A stretch of DNA of 64,000 nt from Burkholderia sp. PAMC 26561 (lineage in GTDB: Bacteria; Pseudomonadota; Gammaproteobacteria; Burkholderiales; Burkholderiaceae): NCBI RefSeq assembly GCF_001557535.2, contig NZ_CP014315.1, positions 1,178,001 to 1,242,000 on the forward strand, given 5' to 3'. This document shows positions 47,454 to 57,187 of this stretch, piece after piece. The notes beneath the pieces are model-generated. The model was not told where the DNA came from. It ran no database searches and saw only the letters and a program-made list of their open reading frames with translations. Position 1 is the stretch's first letter. Every line of letters starts with the position of its first letter. The translations under genes and the position numbers were made by a program.

Positions 47454-48299
47454 ATGACGAACGTAGAAGCGCTTCGCGCATTTTATGCGCGATATATAAC
47501 AGCGAAAGGCGCGTGCAGAGACCCGAGAATCCAGGACGCATTTGCGATGGTCGAAAGGGAAAAGTACCTGGGCCCCGGTCCATGGAACGCTTACACGCTG
47601 ACGGGATACGTCTCGACCGACACGTCCGACCCTGCCGTTCTCTATCAGGACATTCTAATCGGGCTCAAGACCGATCAAGGCATCAACAACGGCGAGCCGA
47701 GCCTCCATGCACGCTGTCTGGACGCTGCGGCCATCTCGCCGGGCGAGACCATCACACACATTGGTTCGGGAACCGGCTATTACACGGCACTTCTCGCGCT
47801 TCTCACCGGGGAAGCCGGGCGCGTAACCGCTTATGAGATTAACCCGGGGCTCGGTGCGCATGCGACGTCGAACCTTGCTCATCTGGCGCACGTTCGGGTG
47901 CTGGATGAAAGCGGAGCTGATGCGGTGCTGCCGCGATCGGATCTGATTTACGTGAGCGCAGGCGCGACGCACCCATTGAATGGCTGGATCGAAGCACTCA
48001 ATGAAGGCGGCCGTCTGATCTTCCCATTGACGCCGAACCGCGGTCTGGGCGGCATGCTGCTTGTGACACGCGTCGCCGCAGACTCATACGCGGCAAAGTT
48101 CATTTGCCCGGCGACGTTCATCGAATGCATCGGCGCTCGCGATGATGCGACCGGGGAATCTTTGGTCAATGCGTTCGAATCAAATACTCACGATGCCGTC
48201 AAGTCGCTGAGGCGAAAAACTCCCGCGGACCAATCTGCGTGGTTCGTGGGGGACGGTTGGTGGCTGTCGACCTCCGAGCCGCTCGATGCCGCTGATTGA
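47454..48299 (+). CDS. Protein-L-isoaspartate O-methyltransferase-like protein
   Basis: A 281-residue SAM-dependent methyltransferase. It has the PCMT order: IQDAFAMVEREKYLGPG at the start, GEPSLHARCLDAAAISPGE at the place of the S-Q-P substrate motif, the SAM motif ITHIGSGTGYYTALLALLTG, AYEINPGLGAHATSNL (motif I/post I) and SDLIYVSAGATHPL. It is longer than E. coli Pcm (208) by a C-terminal extension. The substrate motif reads GEPS rather than ISQP, so a different substrate is possible. The ribosome site AAGGAGA is at 47439-47445. Confidence 0.85.
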   Translation: MTNVEALRAFYARYITAKGACRDPRIQDAFAMVEREKYLGPGPWNAYTLTGYVSTDTSDPAVLYQDILIGLKTDQGINNGEPSLHARCLDAAAISPGETITHIGSGTGYYTALLALLTGEAGRVTAYEINPGLGAHATSNLAHLAHVRVLDESGADAVLPRSDLIYVSAGATHPLNGWIEALNEGGRLIFPLTPNRGLGGMLLVTRVAADSYAAKFICPATFIECIGARDDATGESLVNAFESNTHDAVKSLRRKTPADQSAWFVGDGWWLSTSEPLDAAD

Positions 48300-48396
48300 T
48301 ATCGAGGTCGCATCGCCTGACGACGTTCAGTGCACTACTGCCGGGACGTCACGGCATCTTTGGTACCGAACAGCTCCGCGGTCAGACTCAACCGAC

Positions 48397-48732
48397 TCAC
48401 GTTTGAGCGAGCACGATGTCGCGGGCGCCTCCGGACTGAATCATGATGTACACCACGTCGTCGGCCGTCTCATTCCTGACGTGATGCATGACACCCGGTT
48501 CGACCGTGTGATGATCGAAGACTTGGGTTCTGTCGATCAGATCGCCGAGCTTCTTCTCGACGGTCAACACGCCTCGAACGACGACAAAGCGGTCACGCAC
48601 GGTCGTATGGAAGTGCCATTGCGTTTCGCCGCCGGCGCGGACCGTGGTCCTGGAGACGCTGTAGTCTTCCTCTGTCAGCAAGGTTTCGTAGAGAACCTTG
48701 CTGTTTGCGAGCGGGATGTTTGTATCTGTCAT
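48397..48732 (-). CDS. Cupin-domain protein
   Basis: A 111-residue single-domain cupin. Motif 1 is VRAGGETQWHFHTTVRDRFVVVRG (with H-x-H for metal binding) and motif 2 is EPGVMHHVRNETADDVVYIM. It is divergent from the LysR gene at 48863 (130 bases), a gap that includes the palindrome TTGTGCACAA at 48823-48832, and is its likely target. Function unknown. Confidence 0.85.
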   Translation of the reverse strand: MTDTNIPLANSKVLYETLLTEEDYSVSRTTVRAGGETQWHFHTTVRDRFVVVRGVLTVEKKLGDLIDRTQVFDHHTVEPGVMHHVRNETADDVVYIMIQSGGARDIVLAQT

Positions 48733-48862
48733 TTGAGCTCCTTATGTCTCGCGGATGCGATGAACTATTCGTTGACGCGGCCTTAATGTAATTTCGGCGA
48801 CGTTCCACGGGTAGCGATAAATTTGTGCACAATGCTGTGAGTTAAATCGACGTCCAAACCGC

Positions 48863-49747
48863 ATGCGCCGACTTCCCCCGCTCAACGCGCTTCGCGCCTT
48901 TGACGCAGCCGCCCGGCAGTTCAGCATCTCGGCCGCCGCGCAGGAACTGCACGTGACCCACAGCGCCGTGAGCCATCAAGTTCGCCAACTGGAGGAGTGG
49001 CTCGGCAAATCCCTGTTTGTGCGCCACGCGGGCGGCGTGCGGTTGACCGATGAAGGGCAGAGCCTGAAGCAGGCCGCCGACCAGATTTTTACGCTGCTGG
49101 AGACCCGTTGTGCGGAGATCGCGCAGCACGCGCCGATAGCCGAAATCGTGCTGGGCGCTCCGGGCAGCTTCCTGTCGAACTGGCTCATTGCGCGGCTCGA
49201 GCGGTTCGAGGCGGCCAATCTGGACATCCGGGTCCGCTTGCAGACGAGTACGTCGATGGACGATCTGCAGCGAGATGTCGTTGATTGCCTGATCGTCAGC
49301 GACCGAACTTGGCCGGCGGATGTCGAGGCCGCGACCCTCTTCGAAGAAACCGTCGGTCCTGTCTGCGCGCCTGACTGGCCTCATGACATTGCGACGCCGG
49401 CAGATCTGATCGGTCAGCCGCTCCTGCATACGACTTCGCGTCCACACGCGTGGGCGGAGTGGGCGGCTCGGAATGGCGTGGATCCAGCACTGTTTGCGAG
49501 CGGTCGTCGGTTTGACCACTTGTCCTTGCTTCTGGAAGCGGCGGCATCCGGTCTTGGCGTGGCCATCGCGCCTGCGTTACTGGTCGAGCGCGAGTTATCG
49601 AAGGAAAGATTGATCGCTCCACTCGGGTTCGGACCGAGCGACGCCTTTTTCGCTTTCTGCACGATGCGCGGCCGGCCCGACAAAGCACTTCTCCGCCTGC
49701 GCGAGTGGCTCAAGACGCAGAGGCTGCATACGGCGACAACCACCTGA
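48863..49747 (+). CDS. LysR-family regulator, GcvA-like
   Basis: A 294-residue regulator. The start is the GcvA-type RRLPPLNALRAFDAAARQFS, then HTH ISAAAQELHVTHSAVSHQVR and LFVRHAGGVRLTDEGQSLKQ. The binding domain contains FLSNWLIARLERFEAANLDI and GLGVAIAPALLVERELSKER. It is divergent from the cupin gene. Confidence 0.93.
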   Translation: MRRLPPLNALRAFDAAARQFSISAAAQELHVTHSAVSHQVRQLEEWLGKSLFVRHAGGVRLTDEGQSLKQAADQIFTLLETRCAEIAQHAPIAEIVLGAPGSFLSNWLIARLERFEAANLDIRVRLQTSTSMDDLQRDVVDCLIVSDRTWPADVEAATLFEETVGPVCAPDWPHDIATPADLIGQPLLHTTSRPHAWAEWAARNGVDPALFASGRRFDHLSLLLEAAASGLGVAIAPALLVERELSKERLIAPLGFGPSDAFFAFCTMRGRPDKALLRLREWLKTQRLHTATTT

Positions 49748-49866
49748 TTTGAAGTGGGCGCCTCCGGCAGCCGACCGAAAAACCGGAACCGCAATGTGGA
49801 GCGATCAATTGCGCGAGTCGATGCGGACAAGCAGACACGCGAAAGCATTCGCCATCGCCTGCTAAG

Positions 49867-50916
49867 ATGGGTTTTCGAAATCATGACAACCAAGCGAGCT
49901 TTATGCGCACTACGGTGCCAGACGATGCTGTGCGACCATCCGTGGCCATGGTCGACCCACCGCCGGTGCTGCACTGGTCATCCAAAGGGGGCGCGCACGC
50001 CACGCCTGAAACGCGTGAGGGGCGTACGCCATGCCGGTCTCCGGAATGCGGATCAACGGCGATACCTCGCGTCGTCTGGACTTACTGGAATGGGACGCCA
50101 CTGCCGCGTATCGTCGATGCTTGCTTGCTGAGTTGGCGCAGACACTTGACGGGATACCGTGTTCGGTTGCTAGGTCCCGACAGTCTGCCGTCAGGCCTGC
50201 CGCCGTTGCCACGCGGTTTTGCGCTGTGGGCGCCACAGGTTCAATCGGACTGGGTAAGGCTGGCAGTATTGACGACGTTCGGAGGCGTCTGGATGGACGC
50301 GACGACGCTTTTGTCCAGCTTGCCGCACACCTCGGCATCAGCAGACGACAAGATGCCTTCCTCGCCGCTATCCTTTGTCGAGGCTCTGGACACGCTCGAC
50401 CGGCCGGATCTTGTCGGCTATTTCAATTCGGAGCGCACGTACGACACGGCGTATCCAATGCTGGAGAACTGGTTTTTGGCGGCGCCTGCGCGTAGTGTCT
50501 TCATGATGCACTGGTTCCATACCTTCAGTGCCATGCTCATGCCGGACGGCCGCAGCGATATTGACCACGTAGTGAAGGGAGTGACGATCCCGGCCTTGTT
50601 GCAGGGTTTCAGCCATGCGCCCCAATATTTCGCCTGCCATGCAGCGGCACAGTGGGTCATGCGGCAACACGGCGGACGACTCGCGTTGATACCGGCCGAA
50701 CTGGATGCATTCCTGGAACCTCATTCACGCGGGTGGGACTCTGAGCGCGTGTGCAACTGGTTGTGCGATGCGTCCGCGGATGGGAAGCGACCATCGGCAA
50801 GACCGCTGACCAAACTGATCAGCTTGCTGTGGCGTCCGCTGGAGGAGCGGTTGCAGCGCGGGGATTTCCACCGCGAGTCGATCCTTGGGGAACTCGGCTC
50901 CGCCTCGCACGCGTGA
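49867..50916 (+). CDS. Capsular-polysaccharide-type glycosyltransferase
   Basis: A protein of up to 349 residues with a glycosyltransferase core of the Caps_synth / sugar-transferase (DXD-containing) kind: IPRVVWTYWNGTPLPRIVDA at the start, YRVRLLGPDSLPSGLP, then WAPQVQSDWVRLAVLTTFGG followed by VWMDATTLLSS, which has the W-x-D metal and nucleotide-sugar site. A C-terminal region of about 200 residues has no further motif. Starts at 49867, 49903 or 49948 are all possible and none has a clear ribosome site. It stands alone; the other polysaccharide-like genes are at 59844-62519. Confidence 0.78.
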   Translation: MGFRNHDNQASFMRTTVPDDAVRPSVAMVDPPPVLHWSSKGGAHATPETREGRTPCRSPECGSTAIPRVVWTYWNGTPLPRIVDACLLSWRRHLTGYRVRLLGPDSLPSGLPPLPRGFALWAPQVQSDWVRLAVLTTFGGVWMDATTLLSSLPHTSASADDKMPSSPLSFVEALDTLDRPDLVGYFNSERTYDTAYPMLENWFLAAPARSVFMMHWFHTFSAMLMPDGRSDIDHVVKGVTIPALLQGFSHAPQYFACHAAAQWVMRQHGGRLALIPAELDAFLEPHSRGWDSERVCNWLCDASADGKRPSARPLTKLISLLWRPLEERLQRGDFHRESILGELGSASHA

Positions 50917-51105
50917 CAATCGAACGCGATTACGAATACGCGGCCGTTCACGGCAAGCTTCCAAAAGGATCAAGGGTTAACACTTAGTTTCAACAATAAT
51001 GCTTTGTCCTGTCGATGCTTAATACAGTGCGGCCCCCGGTCTAGACTTCAATCACTGAAACGCAAACGGGTGTTTGCGAAAAACCAAGTCTGGAGGTAAA
51101 GCATC

Positions 51106-51480
51106 ATGAAACTCGTTCAATCGCTCATCGTTGCCGTTGCGTTGGTCGTTCCGGCTGTCTCGTCTTTCGCTCAATCAAATCAACCCGTAACCCGCGCCGA
51201 AGTGAAGGCGCAACTGGTCCAACTGGAAAAAGCAGGCTATAACCCGACTGGCGATCAAACGCAATATCCGGCCAATATTCAAGCGGCTGAAACGCGCGTG
51301 AACAGCGACAACGTGGCAGCCAGCAGTTTTGGCGGCGTGGCCGATGGAGCATCGGCATCGGGTAGCCATCATTCACTGCGCGCGGTCGAAGGCGATGTTG
51401 CTCGCGTCGGTCACAAGATTGGCTCGTCGGTCCGCCCGGATGCCAACGATGGAATGCAACCGGTGTATTTCGGTTCGTAA
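51106..51480 (+). CDS. DUF4148-family secreted protein
   Basis: A 124-residue small exported protein with a signal peptide KLVQSLIVAVALVVPAVSSFAQ, shown here up to its AQ cleavage region. The DUF4148 pattern follows: VTRAEVKAQLVQLEKAGYNP and QTQYPANIQAAETRV. The family is common and multi-copy in Burkholderiaceae; its function is not known. The ribosome site TGGAGG precedes the ATG, and a strong terminator follows. Confidence 0.92.
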   Translation: MKLVQSLIVAVALVVPAVSSFAQSNQPVTRAEVKAQLVQLEKAGYNPTGDQTQYPANIQAAETRVNSDNVAASSFGGVADGASASGSHHSLRAVEGDVARVGHKIGSSVRPDANDGMQPVYFGS

Positions 51481-51509
51481 GGATTGAGACTGGTCAAAGA
51501 TGCAAACTG

Positions 51510-51544
51510 AAGGCGCGCAAAAGATTGCGCGCCTTGTTTTTTTT
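51510..51544 (+). terminator. Strong intrinsic terminator after the DUF4148 gene
   Basis: AAGGCGCGCA (51510-51519) pairs perfectly with TGCGCGCCTT (51526-51535) around a 6-base loop. A run of eight T follows at 51537-51544. This is the clearest Rho-independent terminator of the window. Confidence 0.92.
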
Positions 51545-51717
51545 AAGCGCTGGACCGGCAATCGGCGTTGTCTGCCCAGCCGATTGCCGCGGCCGCCTCC
51601 GGTTCGCATTAAATGAGACCAGCCAAAAATCGTGTTGCGTGCGTAGCGCGAACCTTGCTCAAGATTGTCGATGGACGACCGTTAACCCGATGAAGCGTTA
51701 GCAATAGTCGGGACATC

Positions 51718-52221
51718 ATGAATCATCGACCGAACCATTTCGACACTCTCAAACTGACACACGATGCACCTGCGGAGGTCGTTCGCGCAGCATACAAGGC
51801 GCTGAGCCAGCGTTACCATCCGGACCGGAACGCTGCGCCTGAAGCAGCCGAGATCATGTGCTCGCTCAATCTTGCTTACAGCATCTTGAGCGATCCGCTG
51901 AAGCGCCAGGAATATGAGTATGAGCTGGCGCTTGCGAGAAATAAGTCGCCGTCGGGCACGCTTGCTCGTCGAACGAATCCATCCAGCGAAGATTATTGGC
52001 CCCGAGGCAGAACACGAGCACGCCGACGGCAGAGAGCCGTCACCCGCTTTTCCTTGCTGATGTGCCTCGTGTTCACTTCTGCCGTAGCGGCAGTTTTCAT
52101 TCAATCGGAACACGCTTATGCCTTAAGCATGGGCACGCATGAGCAATCTTTCCCAATCAATGCGGCGCACTACAAGCAATCCGCGTTGCAAATATCGCGG
52201 GCAGATCGCTCGTCCGAGTAG
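51718..52221 (+). CDS. J-domain protein with a single membrane segment
   Basis: A 167-residue protein. The N-terminal J-domain (residues about 7-68) has the HPD tripeptide at His34-Pro35-Asp36 (LSQRYHPDRNAAPEAAEIMC) and helix IV LNLAYSILSDPLKRQEYEYE. It is followed by a basic stretch (RGRTRARRRQRAVTRFS) and one membrane helix (LLMCLVFTSAVAAVFI). The J-domain is N-terminal and in the cytosol, so it could bring DnaK to the membrane. It stands alone; the start ATG has only a weak ribosome site. Confidence 0.88.
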   Translation: MNHRPNHFDTLKLTHDAPAEVVRAAYKALSQRYHPDRNAAPEAAEIMCSLNLAYSILSDPLKRQEYEYELALARNKSPSGTLARRTNPSSEDYWPRGRTRARRRQRAVTRFSLLMCLVFTSAVAAVFIQSEHAYALSMGTHEQSFPINAAHYKQSALQISRADRSSE

Positions 52222-52248
52222 GCCGACAGCCTGACAGCAGACAAGGAC

Positions 52249-53115
52249 TCAAGGAAGGGGAGAGGCGCTTCCTTGTCCCTCACGAATATTCCAGACCATT
52301 GGAAACAGCGGATGTTCCATGGGCAAGCCTTCGGGCAAGTCTGCCGCAAGGCCTGGGAATTCCGGCGAGGTTCTCCACGGTCTCGGTGCATGCCGGACAT
52401 CGTCGCCAATGAACCGTACTGAAAAAGCCCTGCGACGATGCGCACCCGGGACGCCGCCCGACGCATGCAGCGTCAGCATGTTGAAACACACCATGTCGCC
52501 AGGCTCGAGCGCCCAGCCGCGTACATCGAAAGCTTCACGATCGCCATCGATGTCAGGCAAATCCGCGAGACTCCCCTCCGGAAACCACTTCGCCTCGTTT
52601 TCCATGAACGTCCGGGGCATCAGCCACGGCCCGCGGTGTGAACCCATGACAAACTCGAGTGTGGACTCGCGCGACACCGGGTCCACAGGAATCCACATGC
52701 TGACGTTATCCGATCCCACGATATTGTAGTAGGGCTGGTCCTGATGCCAGGGCGTCCGCTGCCGCGTGTTCGGTTCTTTAACAAGCACGTGATCATGGTA
52801 GAGCCGCACTGTCTTCCCACCGATCAACGCCGCCGCGGCGGTCGGCGCTGGTGACTCGAAAATGAACTGCCTATATGCCGCGTTTTCCTGCCAGTTGCAA
52901 AAGTCTTCAAAAAACCAGCCGGGGTCATCGGGGCGGCTCGCAGTCTTCGCGCGAATACTGGGTTGCGCAATGTTGTGATCGATGCCGGAACGAAGCCGAG
53001 CGATCTCGTCCGCATTGAACAGACCCCGGATGCATACCGCGCCATTCTGGCGAAACTCTCGAACCGTGTTCGGCGTGACCGCTTTCGCCACGCGCGCTTC
53101 AAAGTCTGACGTCAT
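52249..53115 (-). CDS. Phytanoyl-CoA dioxygenase (PhyH) family protein
   Basis: A 288-residue Fe(II)/2-oxoglutarate-dependent oxygenase. The metal site is H-x-D in TPWHQDQPYYNIVGSDNVSM, with the distal His in NMLTLHASGGVPGAHRRRAF, where the Arg that binds 2-oxoglutarate also lies. The N-terminal FRQNGAVCIRGLFNADEIAR is the family start. It is the last gene of the Rieske operon, 11 bases after the amino-acid-binding protein, and has the ribosome site GGGAGCCGGAG. It probably hydroxylates an amino-acid-like molecule. Confidence 0.92.
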   Translation of the reverse strand: MTSDFEARVAKAVTPNTVREFRQNGAVCIRGLFNADEIARLRSGIDHNIAQPSIRAKTASRPDDPGWFFEDFCNWQENAAYRQFIFESPAPTAAAALIGGKTVRLYHDHVLVKEPNTRQRTPWHQDQPYYNIVGSDNVSMWIPVDPVSRESTLEFVMGSHRGPWLMPRTFMENEAKWFPEGSLADLPDIDGDREAFDVRGWALEPGDMVCFNMLTLHASGGVPGAHRRRAFSVRFIGDDVRHAPRPWRTSPEFPGLAADLPEGLPMEHPLFPMVWNIREGQGSASPLP

Positions 53116-53126
53116 CTCCGGCTCCC

Positions 53127-53906
53127 TCAGTCGCCATAAATATTGAAATCGAAGTACTTGTGGGCAAGCCGATTGTAAGTGCCATCATGTCGTATCGCGG
53201 CAATGCCGGTGTTCAGTTTCGCAGCCAGGGCGGTGTTGTCCTTGCGTACACCAATGGCCACACCGTCGCCCGCGACTCGCTTGTCTTTGACTTCTTCTCC
53301 TGCAAACGAATAACCCTTGCCACGCGGGGTCTTGAGGAAGCCGATGTCCGCTTGCACTGCAGACTGGAAGGCTCCATCCAGGCGACCCGTGGTCAGGTCC
53401 TGATAAATCGCATCCTGCGTAGGATATGAAATGACCGTCACGCCTTGCGGAGCCCACTCCGCCTTGGCGAAGGTCTCCTGCATCGAACCCTGGTCCACGC
53501 CGATTCGCTTGCCTTTTAGCGACGCGGCTTCAGGCACGAGCGTTGAGCCTGTTGCCGCTACCAGACGGGAAGGGCCGTTATAGATCTTGTCGGTGAAATC
53601 GATCTGCTGTTTGCGTACCGCCGTGGCGGACATGGCTGACAAGATGGCATCGAACTTCCGCGCTTGCAAAGCCGGGATCATGGCGTCGAAGCTCTGTTCG
53701 ACCCAGACGCATCTGGCATGCAGGTTCGCGCAAATCGCATTGCCCAGGTCGATGTCGAACCCGACGAGCGTCCCGTCCGGCGCCTTCGATTCAAACGGCG
53801 GATAAGTCGGATCGACCCCGAAGCGGATCACTTTCGAATCCTGCGCGTGGGCAGCGAGAGGCAGTATCGCGAGAAGCAGCAGATTCAGTAAGCTATAGCG
53901 TTTCAT
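53127..53906 (-). CDS. Amino-acid ABC transporter solute-binding protein (family 3)
   Basis: A 259-residue periplasmic protein with a signal peptide (RYSLLNLLLLAILPLAAHA). The mature part shows FGVDPTYPPFESKAPDGTLV, GFDIDLGNAICANLHARCVW and FDAILSAMSATAVRKQQIDF, the pattern of ArgT/HisJ/AotJ (lysine, arginine, ornithine) proteins. It overlaps the DUF2817 gene by 4 bases. No permease or ATPase is encoded with it, so it must borrow a membrane part from another system. Confidence 0.93.
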   Translation of the reverse strand: MKRYSLLNLLLLAILPLAAHAQDSKVIRFGVDPTYPPFESKAPDGTLVGFDIDLGNAICANLHARCVWVEQSFDAMIPALQARKFDAILSAMSATAVRKQQIDFTDKIYNGPSRLVAATGSTLVPEAASLKGKRIGVDQGSMQETFAKAEWAPQGVTVISYPTQDAIYQDLTTGRLDGAFQSAVQADIGFLKTPRGKGYSFAGEEVKDKRVAGDGVAIGVRKDNTALAAKLNTGIAAIRHDGTYNRLAHKYFDFNIYGD

Positions 53907-55057
53907 GGTGCGATTCCTGGGTGAGTGGATCGGTCCGGCGCGTCTTTATCCGGGGGCGTTGAAGCGAGGGAACTCATCGCGCGAGCGAAGACCTGCTGTG
54001 CGCGCAATGCCGTCAACTCGCGCCAGTGAGTATCGGCGGGGAAGAAATGTTCCAGCAGTGCGGCCTTGATGCGACGGCCCGTTGCATCGAAGGGATCGCC
54101 GAACAGGTGCAGCCAGTGGTCGTCACGCAATAATCGATGCGAGCGCGCAGGGTCGTATGTGCCGCATTCGATAACGAATTGCATCAGGTCCACGTCACTG
54201 AGCTGGTCGAGCATGGCTTGCAATGTATAGCCCGTTGCTGTGGCAGCAATGCCGGTGTCAGTGGTGGATGATGGACTCGTGACAATGGTATGCAGCCACG
54301 GACCGTAGAGTGCCTGCATGCGTGACAGCATCGGGTAAGCCTTTGCAGTGATCGCCATTAGCATGGGATGGCCAAAAGCGCCTGCGCCAGTGTGCAAGTC
54401 AAAGCATATTGCCGTCTGCGCGTCGGCAACGTGCTTTTCCATGATCGCGCGCAGGGTGCGGTTGCTCCAGGCCGGCTCGCGGCCACCGAAAAACAGGCCG
54501 TCGGCGTGCACGTACTGTCCCGCTTCCACGACGCTCATCACTGCAGCATTGCCATCGCGGGCAATGCACGCCGCCAATGTTGCGTCGGCAATGCTGCGAG
54601 CCGGGCCTTCGAGTTCAGGACACAGGTAAATTGGGTGCATCGATTCATAACCGGCGTTAGCCGGGAGGGGGCGGTCGAACGCGACATAATTTCGATTCAG
54701 ATCGACGTTATCTTCCGTTACGCGCCGCAGCCACGCCGTTCCCCACGGATTCACGAGATGGACGATCACAACGCTCACGCCTTCGGGGACGCCGTGTATT
54801 CGAAGGGAATCGAGTAGCGCGATCTGGCAGTCGGAACCATAAAAGCCCTCGACGCCATGGGTCCCCGACAGCACGACCAAGCGGGAGGGCGCTTGCGGAT
54901 CGCCAAGCACCGCGACATCCGTAACGAGCGTTTCTCCCCGCGGTCCTTTCAACGGATGCAGCCACTCCGTCATGGATGCATTTGCCATGCGGGCAGCGTT
55001 TAGAAAGCGCTCGCGCTGGCGATCGAATGAGGGTGCTTCAAGAAAATACGAATTCAT
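53903..55057 (-). CDS. DUF2817 family M14-like zinc hydrolase
   Basis: A 384-residue protein. VVLSGTHGVEGFYGSDCQIA holds the first zinc ligands (His and Glu of H-G-V-E), VTEDNVDLNRNYVAFDRPLP the substrate contact and TAICFDLHTGAGAFGHPML the third ligand. This is the DUF2817 branch of the carboxypeptidase/aspartoacylase superfamily. It would cut an amide or peptide bond to an amino acid. It follows the Rieske gene by 9 bases and overlaps the next gene by 4. Confidence 0.88.
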   Translation of the reverse strand: MNSYFLEAPSFDRQRERFLNAARMANASMTEWLHPLKGPRGETLVTDVAVLGDPQAPSRLVVLSGTHGVEGFYGSDCQIALLDSLRIHGVPEGVSVVIVHLVNPWGTAWLRRVTEDNVDLNRNYVAFDRPLPANAGYESMHPIYLCPELEGPARSIADATLAACIARDGNAAVMSVVEAGQYVHADGLFFGGREPAWSNRTLRAIMEKHVADAQTAICFDLHTGAGAFGHPMLMAITAKAYPMLSRMQALYGPWLHTIVTSPSSTTDTGIAATATGYTLQAMLDQLSDVDLMQFVIECGTYDPARSHRLLRDDHWLHLFGDPFDATGRRIKAALLEHFFPADTHWRELTALRAQQVFARAMSSLASTPPDKDAPDRSTHPGIAP

Positions 55058-56073
55058 TTAGGTATCTTAAATGTAAAAAGATGACTGTTCCGCATTATCG
55101 TGTTGCTCTGCGTCGATCAGGCGTTGCACGCCCCGGCGAAATCGTGTTGGTCCCGCGTCGAGCGCGAGGTTGATATTCGGTGTCCGCCGGTTCGCCATCC
55201 CGGCATGCACGGCGGCGAGGATCACGCGATCTTCATCGAATGCGTGGCGCACGTCTTCATTGAATTGCTCCGACACGAGCGCGTCGCTCTGGTCGAAATT
55301 TCGAGCCTGGAACCAGTAATAGCGCGTGGTCGATTCGTCTACAGGCGTCAAGAAGTTATAGGAGTTCATGAGGAACACATCGGGATGCATGGGTCCGGAC
55401 TCGCTGCCGCTGCCCGCAGGCGTAAAAACAGCCTTGATCACAGCGTGAGATGGAAAGCGCACTTCGTATTGCTGTTTCCGGTCGCAGCGCCCACTGAACT
55501 TGACATAGCGTGCGTAGAAAGGCGCGACCTCCACGTTGCGCATCCAGCGCGACACCGTCACACCTTTTCCGTTTTCCAGGGTGCTGAGCGGTTCGCCCTC
55601 GCACGCTGCATTGCCAAACGACGATGGATGCACCCATGCGACATGCGACGGATCGAGAAGGTTGTCAGTGACATACAGGTAGTGGCAATCGACAGTCATT
55701 GCGTCGCCCTGATTGATGCCCCACGCGGGGTCACCCCATTCCGGCACCTCGATAATGGCGGCTGGATCCGCATGTTCCGGCGGTCCCATCCATAGCCACA
55801 CCAAACCATAGCGCTCGTGCGCCGGATAGCTTTGTACCCGTGCACCAGGCGGAATGCGCGCGTTGCCAGGCGCGCGAACGCACGTGCCCGCGCCATCGAA
55901 TGTCAGTCCGTGATATCCGCATTCAACGTGTTCGCCTTTCAGGCGCCCCATTGATAACGGCAACTTGCGATGCGGACAGGCGTCTTCCAGTGCGGCTACG
56001 GACCCGTCGAGCTGGCGGTACAGCACGACCGCCTCGCCCAGCAGCCGCGTTGCGTGGAGCCCGGGCGGCGCGT

Positions 56074-56091
56074 GTCAAGGTACTTGTCGCC
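56074..56091. repeat. Left terminal inverted repeat of the IS3-family element
   Basis: GTCAAGGTACTTGTCGCC. It matches the complement of the right end except for three bases at positions 5-7. Confidence 0.9.
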
Positions 56092-56095
56092 TCAG

Positions 56096-57187
56096 TCATG
56101 CAGCCAAAGGCTGTTTAAGTGTGGCGTGCGAGGCCATCGTGACGACTGACTCGCGCTCCGGATTGAGCGTGACGGCACCGATGGGCGTCCAGTCTCGCAT
56201 GCAGCCTGACCAGCGGGCCGGGTTACGTTCCCGCGCCTGGACATACACCTCGTGACGAGCGGCGAGGATCGCGTGATCGTCTCCGTCATGGCGCTGCGCC
56301 GGGCTGACGTAGCGGATGCTGCTGTGACGGTGGTCGAAGTTGTACCAATGCACGAAGTCGCTCGCCCAGTTGCGTGCAGCATTGAGCTCGGCGAAGCCCG
56401 TGGCGGGGAACTCCGGGCGGTACTTGGCCGTGCGGAACAGCGCCTCGGCATAGGCGTTGTCGTCACTGACGCGTGGGCGTGAGTACGATGGCTTCACGCC
56501 AAGCCAGTGGAGCATGGCCAGCACGGTCGTGGCCTTGAGCGTGGAGCCGTTGTCTCCATGCAGCACCGGCTTGTCCGCCAGAGTAACGATGCCCTCGGCC
56601 AGCGCCGTGCGCCGCACCAGATGGGCAGCGTGACTGGCATCGTCGCGCTCGTGCACCTCCCATCCGACGATCTTGCGGCTGTACAGGTCCAGGATCAGGT
56701 ACAGGTAAAACCATTGACCGACGACCTCGGCGGGCAAGTACGTCATATCCCAGCACCAGACTTCCCGTGGTGCGCAAGCGATGTGCGTGGTCGGCGGCCG
56801 GCCAGCCTTTGGCGCTTTGGCCCGGCCGCGGTGTGCGGTCTGCCCGTGCTCGCGCAGCACGCGGGCGAAGGTGGATTCGCTGGCGATGTAGACGCCCTCG
56901 TCGGCCAGCATTGGCACGATGCGCGCAGGAGGCATATCGGCGAAGCGCGCCTCGTTGGCCACGCGAAGCACTTCAGCACGCTCGACGGCGCTCAGCGCAT
57001 GGGCGGGTTGCGGGCGTACCGAATTGGGCCTGCCATCGCCCGTGACGAGGCCCTCGCAGGCATTCCAGCGCTGCAGGGTGCGCACATCGATGCCGGCCGT
57101 CTCGCAGGCCAGACGCAGCCGTGCGCCGGCCTTGTGCGCGGTATGGATGTCATGGGCCAAGGACTGGCGATCTTCGAGGCCGATCAT
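56096..57187 (-). CDS. IS3-family transposase OrfB (DDE integrase domain)
   Basis: A 363-residue transposase. The rve integrase core follows an HTH_21-like segment (VANEARFADMPPARIVPMLA). The catalytic acids are the first Asp in VWCWDMTYLPAEVVGQWFYL, the second Asp in PVLHGDNGSTLKATTVLAML, and the Glu in SDDNAYAEALFRTAKYRPEF, which keeps the D-D-35-E spacing. The ATG at 57187 overlaps the orfA stop by 4 bases (ATGA). A -1 frameshift in orfA could also join the two frames. Confidence 0.95.
   Translation of the reverse strand: MIGLEDRQSLAHDIHTAHKAGARLRLACETAGIDVRTLQRWNACEGLVTGDGRPNSVRPQPAHALSAVERAEVLRVANEARFADMPPARIVPMLADEGVYIASESTFARVLREHGQTAHRGRAKAPKAGRPPTTHIACAPREVWCWDMTYLPAEVVGQWFYLYLILDLYSRKIVGWEVHERDDASHAAHLVRRTALAEGIVTLADKPVLHGDNGSTLKATTVLAMLHWLGVKPSYSRPRVSDDNAYAEALFRTAKYRPEFPATGFAELNAARNWASDFVHWYNFDHRHSSIRYVSPAQRHDGDDHAILAARHEVYVQARERNPARWSGCMRDWTPIGAVTLNPERESVVTMASHATLKQPLAA

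Noticed and set aside
49867..49902. Twelve extra N-terminal residues of the glycosyltransferase
   Set aside because: Not rejected fully, but no ribosome site supports this ATG over 49903 or 49948, so no claim is made on the true start.
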